Positions 33,689 through 43,800 of a stretch of 64,000 nucleotides of DNA are shown piece by piece. The stretch comes from Bacteroidia bacterium (lineage in GTDB: Bacteria; Bacteroidota; Bacteroidia; B-17B0; Aurantibacillaceae). The position numbers and the translations under genes are program-made. Numbering within the stretch: the first letter of the stretch is position 1; every line of letters starts with the position of its first letter. The stretch covers positions 62,001-126,000 of the forward strand of contig JAEUTN010000005.1 of assembly GCA_016787895.1 (NCBI GenBank), written 5' to 3'. The notes below the pieces were generated by a model. That model saw nothing but the letters and a program-made list of their open reading frames with translations. It did no database searches and was not told where the DNA came from.

Positions 33689-36247
33689 TCAAAACATCAC
33701 CTGCACCCTAAGGTTCAATTGCCGGTTGGTGAGGTAATTCGGCACTGCATAACGGTTGCCTGTAACGTCCTGCACCCACACGTAAGAAACCGTGTTTTGG
33801 ATTTGAAGGAAATTGAAGATCTCCACGTAAAACCACAATTCCTTCAGGTGATTAAACATGTTTTTACTGCGGTACTCACGGTTGGATCTTAAGGCGTTGT
33901 AGGCAAATCCTACGTCAACCCTTCTGTAAGCAGGCATACGCAGTGTTTGTTGCCAGCGCTGGTGCGTGGGCGGACCAAACGGAAGTCCGGTGCCGAATAT
34001 CATGTTCAGATTAAATTTAAAATTGGGGTAACGGGGTAAATAATCCTGAAAAAACATGCCGAAGGTAAAAAGCTGGTCAGTAGGGCGGGGGATGTAACCC
34101 GGGTCTACCAGCTGGCTGTCGGTTTTCACCTGGTCAAAGGTGTAGCCTTTGATGATTTCTTCTCCATCTTTGTTATAATACACATAATGAATGTTGTCTT
34201 TGGAATATTCGTAGGTGCGTAAAAATCCAACACTGGCCCAGCTTTCCACACCCGGCACAATGTCACCATTCAAACGCAAATCCAATCCGGTGGCGTAACC
34301 TCTTGTGTTGTTGTTGGCAAAATAACGGATGCGCACGTTATCAATTTCATAAGGATTCACGAATTTAAGATCCTTGTAATAGGCTGCGGCAATCAGCTTA
34401 AACGGTCGATTCCACATCCGGAATTGATAATCACCGGATAAAACAAAATGCAGGGATTGTTGCGCTTTTACATCTAAATTTAAAGTGCCGTCAATGCCTC
34501 TTAACTCACGGTAAAAGGGAGGTTGATAATACAAGCCAGTGCTGAATTTAAACAACCAATTGTGTTTCCAGTTGGGTTTGTAAGCAAAGGTTAATCTGGG
34601 AGAGAACACAATTTGCTGGTTCAGTGTCCAGTGGTTGGCTCTTAAACCGGCCGTAACTCTTAATGTAGAAGAGTCCTTCAGTAAGGTCCCATAATTGTAT
34701 TGAACATAAGCCTGGGTGCGTAGAGAATTAAGATTCGCCGAACTTTTGTAAGGATCAATAAGGTCAATGCTATTGGGGTTATACGGCACCACAAAACCGG
34801 CCGAGTCCACCATCCTCCACTCACTGAGTTTATCGTGTATAATTTCGCCCTGCACTCTTGCACCCCATAAAAATTCATGGTCTTTGTTGATGGTGTGTAC
34901 GCCTTTGTGTTCGATGTTGTATACGCCTGCGCTTAAATAATTGCGGCCATTGTTGATGAAGGTGCCAACACCACGGTTAAAGGCCACCTGTCCGAAATTT
35001 GGCTGACCCAAATCGGCCTCCAGCTGGTCAATCCAGTACTGCCCCTGTACCGTGTAAATTTCTTCTTCTTTGGTGGAATACGCCGAGGTGATAAATTTTA
35101 AACGGGTTTTGGAATTGGGTTTGTAAGTGAACGAAAGTCCGCCTGTTGCTGTAAAATACTGCATCACTTCCTGTCCGTCGAAATAAATGGTGAATCGCAA
35201 AGCGTTGTTTACAGTTCCAAAATCGGTTTCGCGATTGGTGGGCACTACCAGGTATTTGCTTTGAGAGAGGCTACCCAAAAATTCCATTCTGAATTTCGGG
35301 TTAAAGTCAAAGGTGATTAAGCTCTGAAGATCCATGGAGGTGGGCCGGTATTCGCCTTTGGTGTCGAGTGAATTCAATAAATAAATATTGGAACGGTAAC
35401 GGGCTCCTACATTCCACGACACAAGGCGGTTGTTACTGATGCCTTCAAACTGCGCATTGCCACCCAAAAAACTGGCCGAAGCATTGCCGGCAAATTTGGT
35501 GGGTTTGCGATAGGTGATATCGAGCACCGAACTCATTTTGTCCCCATATTTGGCCTCAAATCCTCCGGCTGAAAAATTAATGTTTTGCACCATGTAAGGG
35601 TTGGCAAAACTCAGTCCTTCCTGTTGCCCGCTTCTTACCAAAAACGGGCGGTACACTTCAATGTCATTCACGTATACCAGGTTTTCATCAAAGTTGCCTC
35701 CTCTCACACTATACGCACTGCTTAATTCGTTGCGGCTGCTTACCCCAATCTGGGTTTTGATTAAATCTTCAATGTTTCCGGTTGGTGAAGGCAGTCTCGA
35801 AAAATTCTTGGGGTCTATTTTAATCGATTCAGAAGCACGGGTGCGGGTATCGGTCACATCCACTTCGGCCAATTCATTTTTAAACTTTAAAACAGGAGAA
35901 TACACGATATTTTCTCCGGGTTTTCCGGTAAAGGTATATGTAAGGGTGTTGTAACTGATGTGATAAAACACCAGGGTGTAAGGTTTTCCGCTTTCCACTA
36001 TCAGGCTGTATTGCCCGGATGCATTGGTATAACCGCCTTGTTTGGCATCTTCCTTCAAACCAAAGGTAACCCCTTCAATCGGCATATTTTCGTTGTCTTT
36101 TATAACACCGCTTACACTCAGGGTCTGGGTTTTCAGCTGCCCGAAGGCGACAAGGAACAAAAGGAAAAGATATGTGGAAAGGCGTTTCAGAACGGGTAAA
36201 AAGATAACGAAGATAATCAGATAATAGTATATCCTGTATGTGAGCAA
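33689..36247 (-). CDS. TonB-dependent receptor with CarboxypepD_reg-like domain
   Basis: About 852 residues as read from a TTG at 36247. That start puts ~20 unusual residues before a good signal sequence, so the true start may lie further in, at the CTG near residue 20; no ATG is available. A CarboxypepD_reg-like domain occupies ~45-130 (SVSGVIKDNENMPIEGVTF), the plug ~145-260 (SAYSVRGGNFDENLVYVNDIEVYRP) and a 22-strand barrel the rest, with a final aromatic strand LNLRVQVMF. It imports an unknown ligand across the outer membrane using TonB energy. No SusD partner is nearby, so it is not a classical glycan utilisation pair. Divergent from recQ. Confidence 0.9.
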   Translation of the reverse strand: MLTYRIYYYLIIFVIFLPVLKRLSTYLFLLFLVAFGQLKTQTLSVSGVIKDNENMPIEGVTFGLKEDAKQGGYTNASGQYSLIVESGKPYTLVFYHISYNTLTYTFTGKPGENIVYSPVLKFKNELAEVDVTDTRTRASESIKIDPKNFSRLPSPTGNIEDLIKTQIGVSSRNELSSAYSVRGGNFDENLVYVNDIEVYRPFLVRSGQQEGLSFANPYMVQNINFSAGGFEAKYGDKMSSVLDITYRKPTKFAGNASASFLGGNAQFEGISNNRLVSWNVGARYRSNIYLLNSLDTKGEYRPTSMDLQSLITFDFNPKFRMEFLGSLSQSKYLVVPTNRETDFGTVNNALRFTIYFDGQEVMQYFTATGGLSFTYKPNSKTRLKFITSAYSTKEEEIYTVQGQYWIDQLEADLGQPNFGQVAFNRGVGTFINNGRNYLSAGVYNIEHKGVHTINKDHEFLWGARVQGEIIHDKLSEWRMVDSAGFVVPYNPNSIDLIDPYKSSANLNSLRTQAYVQYNYGTLLKDSSTLRVTAGLRANHWTLNQQIVFSPRLTFAYKPNWKHNWLFKFSTGLYYQPPFYRELRGIDGTLNLDVKAQQSLHFVLSGDYQFRMWNRPFKLIAAAYYKDLKFVNPYEIDNVRIRYFANNNTRGYATGLDLRLNGDIVPGVESWASVGFLRTYEYSKDNIHYVYYNKDGEEIIKGYTFDQVKTDSQLVDPGYIPRPTDQLFTFGMFFQDYLPRYPNFKFNLNMIFGTGLPFGPPTHQRWQQTLRMPAYRRVDVGFAYNALRSNREYRSKNMFNHLKELWFYVEIFNFLQIQNTVSYVWVQDVTGNRYAVPNYLTNRQLNLRVQVMF

Positions 36248-36268
36248 AAATTGCAGTAATTTAGGTTA

Positions 36269-38194
36269 GTGAAACCGGGATCTGTGCCTGAAAATCATAA
36301 AAAAGACATACTCGCCATTCTTAAAAAACACTGGGGATTTGATGCCTTCCGCCCACTGCAGGAAGACATAATTCTTTCTGTTTTGGAAGGAAAAGATACC
36401 CTGGCCTTATTGCCCACCGGAGGCGGAAAATCCATTTGTTTTCAGGTAGCAGGTTTAAAATTGGGAGGTACCACCTTGGTGATTTCTCCTCTGGTTTCCC
36501 TCATGAACGACCAGGTGCAGAACCTGAAAAAACGCGGCCTTTCAGCGGTGGCAATTTCGGCGGCCATGACCTATAAAGAAATGGCCATCGCCATGAACAA
36601 TGCCGCCCTGGGTCATGTACAGTTTTTGTATGTATCACCCGAACGCCTGGAAAGCGAAGATTTCAGAATTCAACTCTCCCACCTGCCCATTACCTTGCTG
36701 GCGGTTGACGAAGCACATTGCATTTCACAATGGGGCTACGATTTTCGTCCCAGTTTTTTGAAGATAGCCGGTTTACGCGCTTACCTCAACAACGTGCAGG
36801 TGTTGGCGCTCACGGCCAGTGCTACAGCTGAGGTAGTGGAAGACATACAGGAGAAACTGGAATTCAAAAAACCCCATCTTTTCCGCCAATCTTTCGAGCG
36901 CAAAAACCTGCGTTACGTAGTGCAGTTCGAAGAAAACAAAGCCCAGCGTTTACTGAAACTCATCCGCAGTTTAGGCGGCTCGGGACTTGTATATGTGCGC
37001 AACCGAAAACTCACAGAAAGTACAGCCGCTTTTTTAAATGCCAACAATATTTCAAGCCAGGCTTATCACGCCGGTTTAAAATATGAGCAACGCCAGGCGG
37101 TACAGGATGCCTGGACCAACAATAACACGCAGGTGATTTGCGCCACGAATGCCTTTGGTATGGGCATCGATAAACCCGATGTTCGTTTTGTGGTGCATCT
37201 GGATTTGCCCGACAGCCTCGAAGCCTATTTCCAGGAAGCGGGCAGGGCAGGGCGCGACGGAAAGATTGCCTATGCCGCGGTGTTTTATACCAAAGCGGAC
37301 CAGCAAAAACTGCAGGAGCAATTTGAACAGGCTTTTCCTCCAGCCGATGTGATTAAACAAACTTATCAGGCCATCTGCAATTATTATCAGGTGGCGGTGA
37401 ATTCAGGACAAGGATTAACGGTGGATTTTGAAATCGATAAAATTTGCAGATCCTATAATTTAACTGCGCTTCAGGTGTTCAACAGCGTGAAGTTTTTGGA
37501 ACGCGAAGACTACCTGGGTCTTCTGGATCTGGGTTATGAACCTTCGCGCCTCATGTTTCTGGCCTCCAAAGAAACCGCTTACGATTTTCAGATCCGGAAC
37601 CCAAAATTTGAACTTTTGATTAAAACCTTATTGCGAAGTTACGGTGGACTCTACGATAACTACGTTCATGTGGTGGAGAAAGATTTGGCCTACCGCTGCA
37701 AAATGAGTCAGGCAGCTGTGAAGGAACAGTTGGAGGTGCTTAACAAACACGAATTGATTTCGTATTTCCCCCAATCCTCTATCCCTAAATTGGTTTTTTT
37801 ACAAAACCGGGTGCATACCAAATACCTTCAGTTGAGTCCTGATAATTATAAATTGTTGAAGGAAAAAGCACATGAAAAAATGCAGGCCGTTTTGGATTAC
37901 ACCGCGAACAATAAGGTCTGCCGGCAGGTGCAATTACTCATGTATTTTAATGAACTTCATTTCAGCGATTGCGGGCACTGCGATGTGTGTTTGCAAAAAA
38001 AGACACCCGACCTTAACAAATTAAAAAAGAAAATTACAGAACTGCTTTCCGCAGGTCCTTTGAGCATGGAGAGTTTACGTAAGCAATTCAAAACCAAAAA
38101 GGATGAAATTTGGGTGAATGCCTTAAATGAAATGATAGATGAAGGACAAGTACAGGAAAAGAAAAAGCTGCTGGAACTAAAACAGAACGTCTAA
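36269..38194 (+). CDS. recQ: RecQ-family ATP-dependent DNA helicase
   Basis: 641 residues from a GTG start. Walker A LLPTGGGKS (Lys54), DEAH box AVDEAHCISQWGYDFRP (~148), and lobe 2 with the arginine-finger region QEAGRAGRDG. The zinc cluster with spacing Cys-x16-Cys-x2-Cys-x2-Cys lies near the C-terminus (~550-575), about 200 residues after the helicase lobes; a winged-helix-like segment is in between. In E. coli RecQ the zinc cluster comes straight after the helicase. No HRDC domain is seen. It unwinds DNA in recombination and fork repair. It overlaps the convergent lipoprotein gene by 4 bases. Confidence 0.93.
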   Translation: MKPGSVPENHKKDILAILKKHWGFDAFRPLQEDIILSVLEGKDTLALLPTGGGKSICFQVAGLKLGGTTLVISPLVSLMNDQVQNLKKRGLSAVAISAAMTYKEMAIAMNNAALGHVQFLYVSPERLESEDFRIQLSHLPITLLAVDEAHCISQWGYDFRPSFLKIAGLRAYLNNVQVLALTASATAEVVEDIQEKLEFKKPHLFRQSFERKNLRYVVQFEENKAQRLLKLIRSLGGSGLVYVRNRKLTESTAAFLNANNISSQAYHAGLKYEQRQAVQDAWTNNNTQVICATNAFGMGIDKPDVRFVVHLDLPDSLEAYFQEAGRAGRDGKIAYAAVFYTKADQQKLQEQFEQAFPPADVIKQTYQAICNYYQVAVNSGQGLTVDFEIDKICRSYNLTALQVFNSVKFLEREDYLGLLDLGYEPSRLMFLASKETAYDFQIRNPKFELLIKTLLRSYGGLYDNYVHVVEKDLAYRCKMSQAAVKEQLEVLNKHELISYFPQSSIPKLVFLQNRVHTKYLQLSPDNYKLLKEKAHEKMQAVLDYTANNKVCRQVQLLMYFNELHFSDCGHCDVCLQKKTPDLNKLKKKITELLSAGPLSMESLRKQFKTKKDEIWVNALNEMIDEGQVQEKKKLLELKQNV

Positions 38195-39204
38195 TTTGGA
38201 AAAAAATCCAATTCCCTCCATTGTTTGCTGATGAGATTGTATTCAAAACTCCGGTATTGCCTGTACAACACCAAACTGTTTAAGGGTTTTAAAATCTTGC
38301 AGCAAAAGGTAAGCTCCTCTGAGTTTTCGGAAATACTGGGATTGAGGTAAGTAATGCTTTCGCAGTTTTTAAACAGAGTGTCAACCTGTTTACTCGCTAT
38401 GTTGCAACGAAAGAGGCCCAGCGCGTTGCTCCAATAAAGGAAGTTTTCATTGTTGTCGATGGCAAGGTGAAAAAAATCATTTTGACTGCCGTTGAGTGGA
38501 ATGCCTGAACTGGTGATGAGGGTTTCGGAATTGGTACTCAGCTGTTTTGAAATAACCGCCAGTTTGTTGTTTAAAACATTCAGAAGATAAACCTTATCCG
38601 GATCCTTTGAAATTACAGTGTTGGCATAAGGGGTTAAATAACTCGTTTGGTATTGACCCTGGGCATTCATTTTAAGTAAACAGGAAACCGTTAGACTGGT
38701 GGTTTGCTGAAAACAGTAGATGTATTGTCCGCTATTGTCCCATTGAGGATTAACGTAGTAACCGCCTCCGGTAAGTTGGGTTAAACTATCTCCGTTGAGT
38801 TTGATTTTATAAATGTTTTTATCGGGTTTGCTGAACACCATCCAGCCATTCGAATGCAGGTCGGGTAAATACTCGTCCCTTTCTCCCAAATAGCGTCTTT
38901 GTTGCGTGCTGTAGGTGTATAAATACATGCGGTTTTGAGGAAAGATTTTCCCATTTACACAATAGATAAAATCCCCGGGTTGATAGGCTTGAGCTTTGAA
39001 AAAATTCACGTTCTCATCTTCTGTTATTGAGGAATCTTTCCAGCCAAAGGGCTGCGGACCCGGTCCAATCGTTTGGCAGGACGGTAAAGGGTTTTGGCCC
39101 ACAGGTGGCGGTGGTTCGGGATCGGGTGCGGGTTCCGGTTTTTCTTTTTTACAGGAAAACAAAAACACGAGCAAAATCAGAACGATATAACTTTTAGCCT
39201 TCAC
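38191..39204 (-). CDS. PD40/TolB-like propeller lipoprotein
   Basis: 337 residues from a GTG start. Lipoprotein signal with lipobox FLFSC (Cys18), then a Pro/Glu-rich linker (PEPAPDPEPPPP). The body has repeated four-strand blades in the style of TolB/PD40 propellers (GWMVFSKPDKNIYKIKLNGDSLTQL, NPQWDNSGQYIYCFQQ, PSISENSEELTFCC). It is probably anchored in the outer membrane or periplasm. Its role is unknown; PD40 propellers also occur in the PorE-like proteins here. It lies 18 bases downstream of the rpe stop on the same strand and may be co-transcribed with it. Confidence 0.78.
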   Translation of the reverse strand: MKAKSYIVLILLVFLFSCKKEKPEPAPDPEPPPPVGQNPLPSCQTIGPGPQPFGWKDSSITEDENVNFFKAQAYQPGDFIYCVNGKIFPQNRMYLYTYSTQQRRYLGERDEYLPDLHSNGWMVFSKPDKNIYKIKLNGDSLTQLTGGGYYVNPQWDNSGQYIYCFQQTTSLTVSCLLKMNAQGQYQTSYLTPYANTVISKDPDKVYLLNVLNNKLAVISKQLSTNSETLITSSGIPLNGSQNDFFHLAIDNNENFLYWSNALGLFRCNIASKQVDTLFKNCESITYLNPSISENSEELTFCCKILKPLNSLVLYRQYRSFEYNLISKQWRELDFFPN

Positions 39205-39222
39205 AAATGAAAGGTGTTGCCT

Positions 39223-39870
39223 TTACTTTTTTAATGCGCTGATGGTGGCACTGGGGTTTTGCGAAGAAAACACGGTGTTGCCTGCAACCAATACATCGGC
39301 CCCGCAATCCAGTAATTTTTTATAGTTGTTCAGGTCAACCCCACCATCAATTTCAATCAGGGTTTTTGAATTTTTACGCTGTATGAGTTGTTTTAACGCG
39401 CTTATTTTTGAGTAGGTGTTCTCTATAAACTTTTGTCCGCCGAAACCCGGGTTTACACTCATCATACACACCAGGTCAATGTCGTGAATAAGCTCCTCCA
39501 AAACACTCACCGAGGTGTGAGGATTAATGGCAACACCCGCTTTCATGCCCAGTGATTTAATGTTTTGAACGCTGCGGTGCAGGTGTGGACAAGCCTCGTA
39601 ATGTACAGTGAGTATATCGGCTCCGGCCTCTTTAAAGGTTTGGGCGTAGCGGTCGGGATCAACAATCATCAAATGCACATCCAGGGGTTTTTTGGCCAGT
39701 TTTTTCAGGGCTTTGATTACCGGAAACCCAAAAGAAATATTTGGAACAAACACTCCATCCATCACATCCACATGAAACCAATCGGCTTCGCTGGTATTAA
39801 TGAGTTCAATGTCTGACTGCAAATTGGCGAAGTTGGCAGAAAGTACGGAAGGGGCAACCAAATGTGGCAT
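39223..39870 (-). CDS. rpe: Ribulose-phosphate 3-epimerase
   Basis: 215 residues, the full family length. TIM-barrel with APSVLSANFANL, the metal-binding DWFHVDVMDGVFVPN (His and Asp ligands), DVHLMI with the second His, VMMSVNPGFGGQKF, IEIDGGVDL and AGNTVF. It interconverts ribulose 5-phosphate and xylulose 5-phosphate in the pentose phosphate pathway. Housekeeping gene; the lipoprotein gene follows closely on the same strand and the M43-like gene precedes it with a 66-base gap. Confidence 0.96.
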   Translation of the reverse strand: MPHLVAPSVLSANFANLQSDIELINTSEADWFHVDVMDGVFVPNISFGFPVIKALKKLAKKPLDVHLMIVDPDRYAQTFKEAGADILTVHYEACPHLHRSVQNIKSLGMKAGVAINPHTSVSVLEELIHDIDLVCMMSVNPGFGGQKFIENTYSKISALKQLIQRKNSKTLIEIDGGVDLNNYKKLLDCGADVLVAGNTVFSSQNPSATISALKK

Positions 39871-39936
39871 AGTTAAAACTTGAGAGTATAAAAATAGGGA
39901 TAATCGCCGGATTTCAGAACAGGCGTGCTGCTTTGC

Positions 39937-40824
39937 TTAATGAAGATACCTGCGGGCAGTGATCATGATGTAGGCCATGCGGTTGTACTGCTGTTGTGTA
40001 AACCGACAGGAATTGCTGGAAAAGGACATGTAATTATCAACCGGTTTGAGGTAAAAATCCCCTTTCCCATCAGCGACTGCTCCACCGAGAGGATCCGCTT
40101 CTGTGTCGCAAAGCCCATCTCCATGAATCAAACAATTGCTCCCGTCAACGTATTCCTTGGAGGCCACACCGGGAGGGGGAGGTGGCGCCGCGGCCAGGCC
40201 CGGGTTGATTTCGTCGTGGGTATGCAGCAAACCAAAAAAATGCCCGATGTGATGCAGGGATATCACACAATTGTTAACAAGAAGTTGCCATTTTTCAAGA
40301 ACTATGTTATCCTTTGGGGTTACTGTAGGACTGGAGGGTGGAAGATACGTGTAGCCCTGAACTTCATACGGAAAATTCTGATAAATGGAATCTACAAGGT
40401 AAATGTTGATGGTTTTATCAGTATGCCATTGGGAAGTAACGATGGTGTCGGTTGTAGGGCGATACCATTCGGCGTAACTGTGGTTAGAGATATAAACGGT
40501 GCTGCAACTCTCAAATTTAACGCAGATTCTTCTAAAACGGTTGTTGAGGGTGTCTACAAACTGGGCAATAGCCCCCGGATTTGCCTGCCCCGGAAGTCCG
40601 GCACTATCGAGAATCACATAAAACACTATCGAAAACTTGCGGTTCAGGCAGGTATCGTGTGTTAAGGTGGTGACGAGATTTTGGGTATGATTATTGCTAA
40701 TCTGTTTAGATTGAGAAACGGATGGTGCCGTATTCGGTTTTTTTGGCCCGGGTTTTTTCTGAGTGTTTTGAGCCAGAGGAACAAGGAAAGAAAATAAAAG
40801 GGCTATGAGGACAAACTTTTTCAA
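39937..40824 (-). CDS. Secreted M43-like metalloprotease homologue lacking the catalytic glutamate
   Basis: 295 residues from a TTG start with a signal peptide (~1-19, ending PLAQ). The zinc motif of the pappalysin-type M43 family is present as LHHIGHFFGLLHTHD at 190-204; His191, His195 and His201 would bind zinc, but position 192, normally Glu (HExxHxxGxxH), is His. The codon is CAC, two changes from GAA. The downstream Met-turn is intact (VDNYMSF, Met266), as are DGLCDTEADP cysteines typical of the family. The fold is therefore probably kept while hydrolysis is lost or altered. It is divergent from the giant adhesin, with 66 bases between starts. No T9SS sorting domain. Confidence 0.82.
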   Translation of the reverse strand: MKKFVLIALLFSFLVPLAQNTQKKPGPKKPNTAPSVSQSKQISNNHTQNLVTTLTHDTCLNRKFSIVFYVILDSAGLPGQANPGAIAQFVDTLNNRFRRICVKFESCSTVYISNHSYAEWYRPTTDTIVTSQWHTDKTINIYLVDSIYQNFPYEVQGYTYLPPSSPTVTPKDNIVLEKWQLLVNNCVISLHHIGHFFGLLHTHDEINPGLAAAPPPPPGVASKEYVDGSNCLIHGDGLCDTEADPLGGAVADGKGDFYLKPVDNYMSFSSNSCRFTQQQYNRMAYIMITARRYLH

Positions 40825-40831
40825 TCAGGGC

Positions 40832-40861
40832 TTTGTAAAATGATGTAATTCATTATATTTG
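40832..40861 (+). promoter_or_regulatory. Bacteroidota-type promoter of the PKD adhesin operon
   Basis: TTTG at 40832-40835, an 18-base spacer and TATATTTG at 40854-40861, an exact fit to TTG-N17-23-TAnnTTTG. The predicted start of transcription is about 23 bases before the ATG at 40891. On the opposite strand, TATTTTTG at 40867-40874 may serve the divergent M43-like gene. Confidence 0.7.
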
Positions 40862-40890
40862 GTAAACAAAAATAGAATTTTTTTCGGTTC

Positions 40891-43800
40891 ATGCGCCATC
40901 TCTTTATTTATTCCTTGCTTCTATTTTTGATTGTTTCTCCATGCAAAGTCCGTGCCCAGATTGTTGTGACACCATCAGCAGGTTGTATGCCGGGTTTAAC
41001 CAATGCCAGTTTTACGTATTTGGGCCCTCCTGCCACCAGCCTGACCTGGAATTTTGGGGATGGCAGCCCGACCAGTAATCTGGTATCTCCTCAGCACAGT
41101 TATTTAACAGTGGGGCCTAAAACGGTGGTGTGTACCGCTATCGTTGGTGGATCACCCCAAACCTTTACCTTTTTGGTACAAGTGTTTCCCTTGCCCTCCG
41201 GTGGCATCGCTCCGCCTGTGTTGCCGGCCAGTGGCTGCGCGCCAAGGGTAGCCACACTGAGTGCCATTGGATCGAACACCAATTACGCTTATTCCTGGGC
41301 CTTTGGTGATAATGCAGGAGGTTCCGGCACAGTGGTAGCGCACCCTTATGCAGTTCCAGGCTCCTATTATCCTACGCTTACCATCACCGACAATCAAACG
41401 GGCTGTTCCATTGCTTATACCTGGACCAACTCAGCCATTCATGTGTCCGCTCTTCCCAACCTGATCGTTACAGCCAATCCTGGAACTTTTTCATGCACGG
41501 CACCATTCACCACCGCCTTCAGCGCCAGCAACTCCACCAGTGGTTCGCCGATTACCGGTGGGGGCTTAACCTATAGCTGGAATTTTGGTAATGCACAAAC
41601 GGCAACCGGTACTAATCCCTCGCCCGTGACCTATGCCACAGGTTATTTTACGGTTACCTTAACAGGTACAGACAATAATAATTGTACCCACTCAGTAATT
41701 CAACCTGTTTCAGCTGTTATGCCCAGCGTTCAGGTAACCGTCCCACCGGCGGTTTGCGTGGCCTCTCAAATGCCAACCGGACTTCCGCCCAACAACATGT
41801 TTGGTCCTTACACCCCTACATTTTTTGTTACGGCCGTCAGTTCTCAAACCACCACATATTGGGATATGGGAGACGGTACTCCGATCAAACAGTTCCCTGA
41901 CCCGAATGACCCTCCACCAAATGCCCTGATACCCGGTGTTCCTCACTTCGGCACGCTTCATGCGTATTACACTCCGGGATTGAAAATCGGAACGGTGAGC
42001 GTAAATGCAGGAACCTGTGTGGCCACTACCACCTTCGCCATTTTTGTGGAGCAGATTACACCAAGTTTTGTTACAGCTCCTCACCAATATGTTTGCACGC
42101 CAACGATTGTGGCGAATTATACCAATTTAACGGTCACCAATTACACTACGCCATTGAGTTACACCTGGAGTGTACAGCAATGGAACCCCTTGTACACATA
42201 CACAACAACAGCAGTCAATCCCACCTTCACCTTTACTCAGGGCAGCACGAATCCCCATCATATTTATGATACGTATGAACCTGATGTTTATTTATTTGTA
42301 AAATCTCAGGTGGGCTGCGAGGTGGTCTGGCATGAAAAATTCGATTCCATACGGCGACCGACGGCCTTTTTTAATAAAAACAAAAAGGAAGGATGTGCTC
42401 CACTAACGGTAGTGTATACCGACAGCAGCTTTACAGATTACAATGTCTTTCCCGTCACGAGTTACACCTGGAACAATGGGGCTACGCCTCCTGTTATAGT
42501 ATCCGGAGTTGTTGCCCCGGCACCCAACGCCAATTCTGTTGTGCCAAATTTTACGTACACCTATGCCAATCCCGGAGTGTATTACCCTTTTCTGCAGATT
42601 CAAACACTTGGAGGGTGTTCAAGTACCTCTTTTGTAGATACGGTAACAGTTGTAAATCCGCCCAACATTGCCATGACTTTAACGCCAAACCTCACGGTTT
42701 GCGCCGGACAGAACCTGGGGGTGAACATGACCAGTACCAATGTGCCTCCTCCGCAACACTGGCATGTGGAAAGCGGACCCAATTATTTTTCGGGATGTGT
42801 TTCAAATCCAAATCCTGTTTGGGCTTATCACGCACCGGGTGTATATGGTTTTACCGTCAGTGCCTGGCTCAATTCCTGTTCGGTTACGGCGGTTCCCATG
42901 CAAACCATACAGGTCAGAGGACCCGCAGCGGCTTTACGTTATGTTACCAATTGCAACAATAAATTAAGTGTTGATTTTAATTATGCCTTAAGAGATGTGC
43001 AATCCGCTACCTTAAATTTTGGGGCGAGTCCCGCTTCTACCTTGTTTATCGCGGGGAGTCCGGGGAATACGGTTACCGGCATCACCAATTTTGTGTATCC
43101 AAGTGCCGGAAATTTTGTGGCGTCCATTACCGCCGATCATTCAAATGGTTGCGCCCCTTATACCCAAACCATTGGAGTAACAGTTCGACAACCCAGTGCG
43201 GTGATCAATTTTTCTCCAATTGTGTGTAAGGACAATTATGTGAATTTTATCGCCACAACCTTTACAGATAATGTGGTGGGTTGCGGCATGGGTTACGCCT
43301 GGTTTGTGGACACGCTTCCGCCTTATGTTTATTCCACAAACACCCTGAACACGTTTTTCAGCACGGTTGGCATACACACGGTGACTTTACGGGTAAAAGA
43401 TATAAACGGCTGTGAAGAGAGAAGAACCGAAACTTTCAGGGTCACGAATCCGGTACCCACCTTCACGTTCAATCACAATCCCATATGTGTTTCGCAATAT
43501 CCGGTGCAGTTGATCAACCTTACTCCTCAAACCCCGGATGTGGTAAATAATTTTACGTTCATGTACGGACCTCCTCTCAATTCCGCTCCATTTCCACAGT
43601 CCCAACAAACCGTTACCGGGGTAGGAACTCAAACCTATGCTTTTTCTATGGGCTCCAGTCCAACCCGCACCTTTGATATTAAGCTGATCGCTAAAGACGT
43701 GGTGGGATGTATAGATTCCATCAGGCATAAAATTCAGGTGTACAACCCTGAAGCATTTATCTATCAACCTCCCAACGCTTGTATTCCTTCGGGTTCTGCT

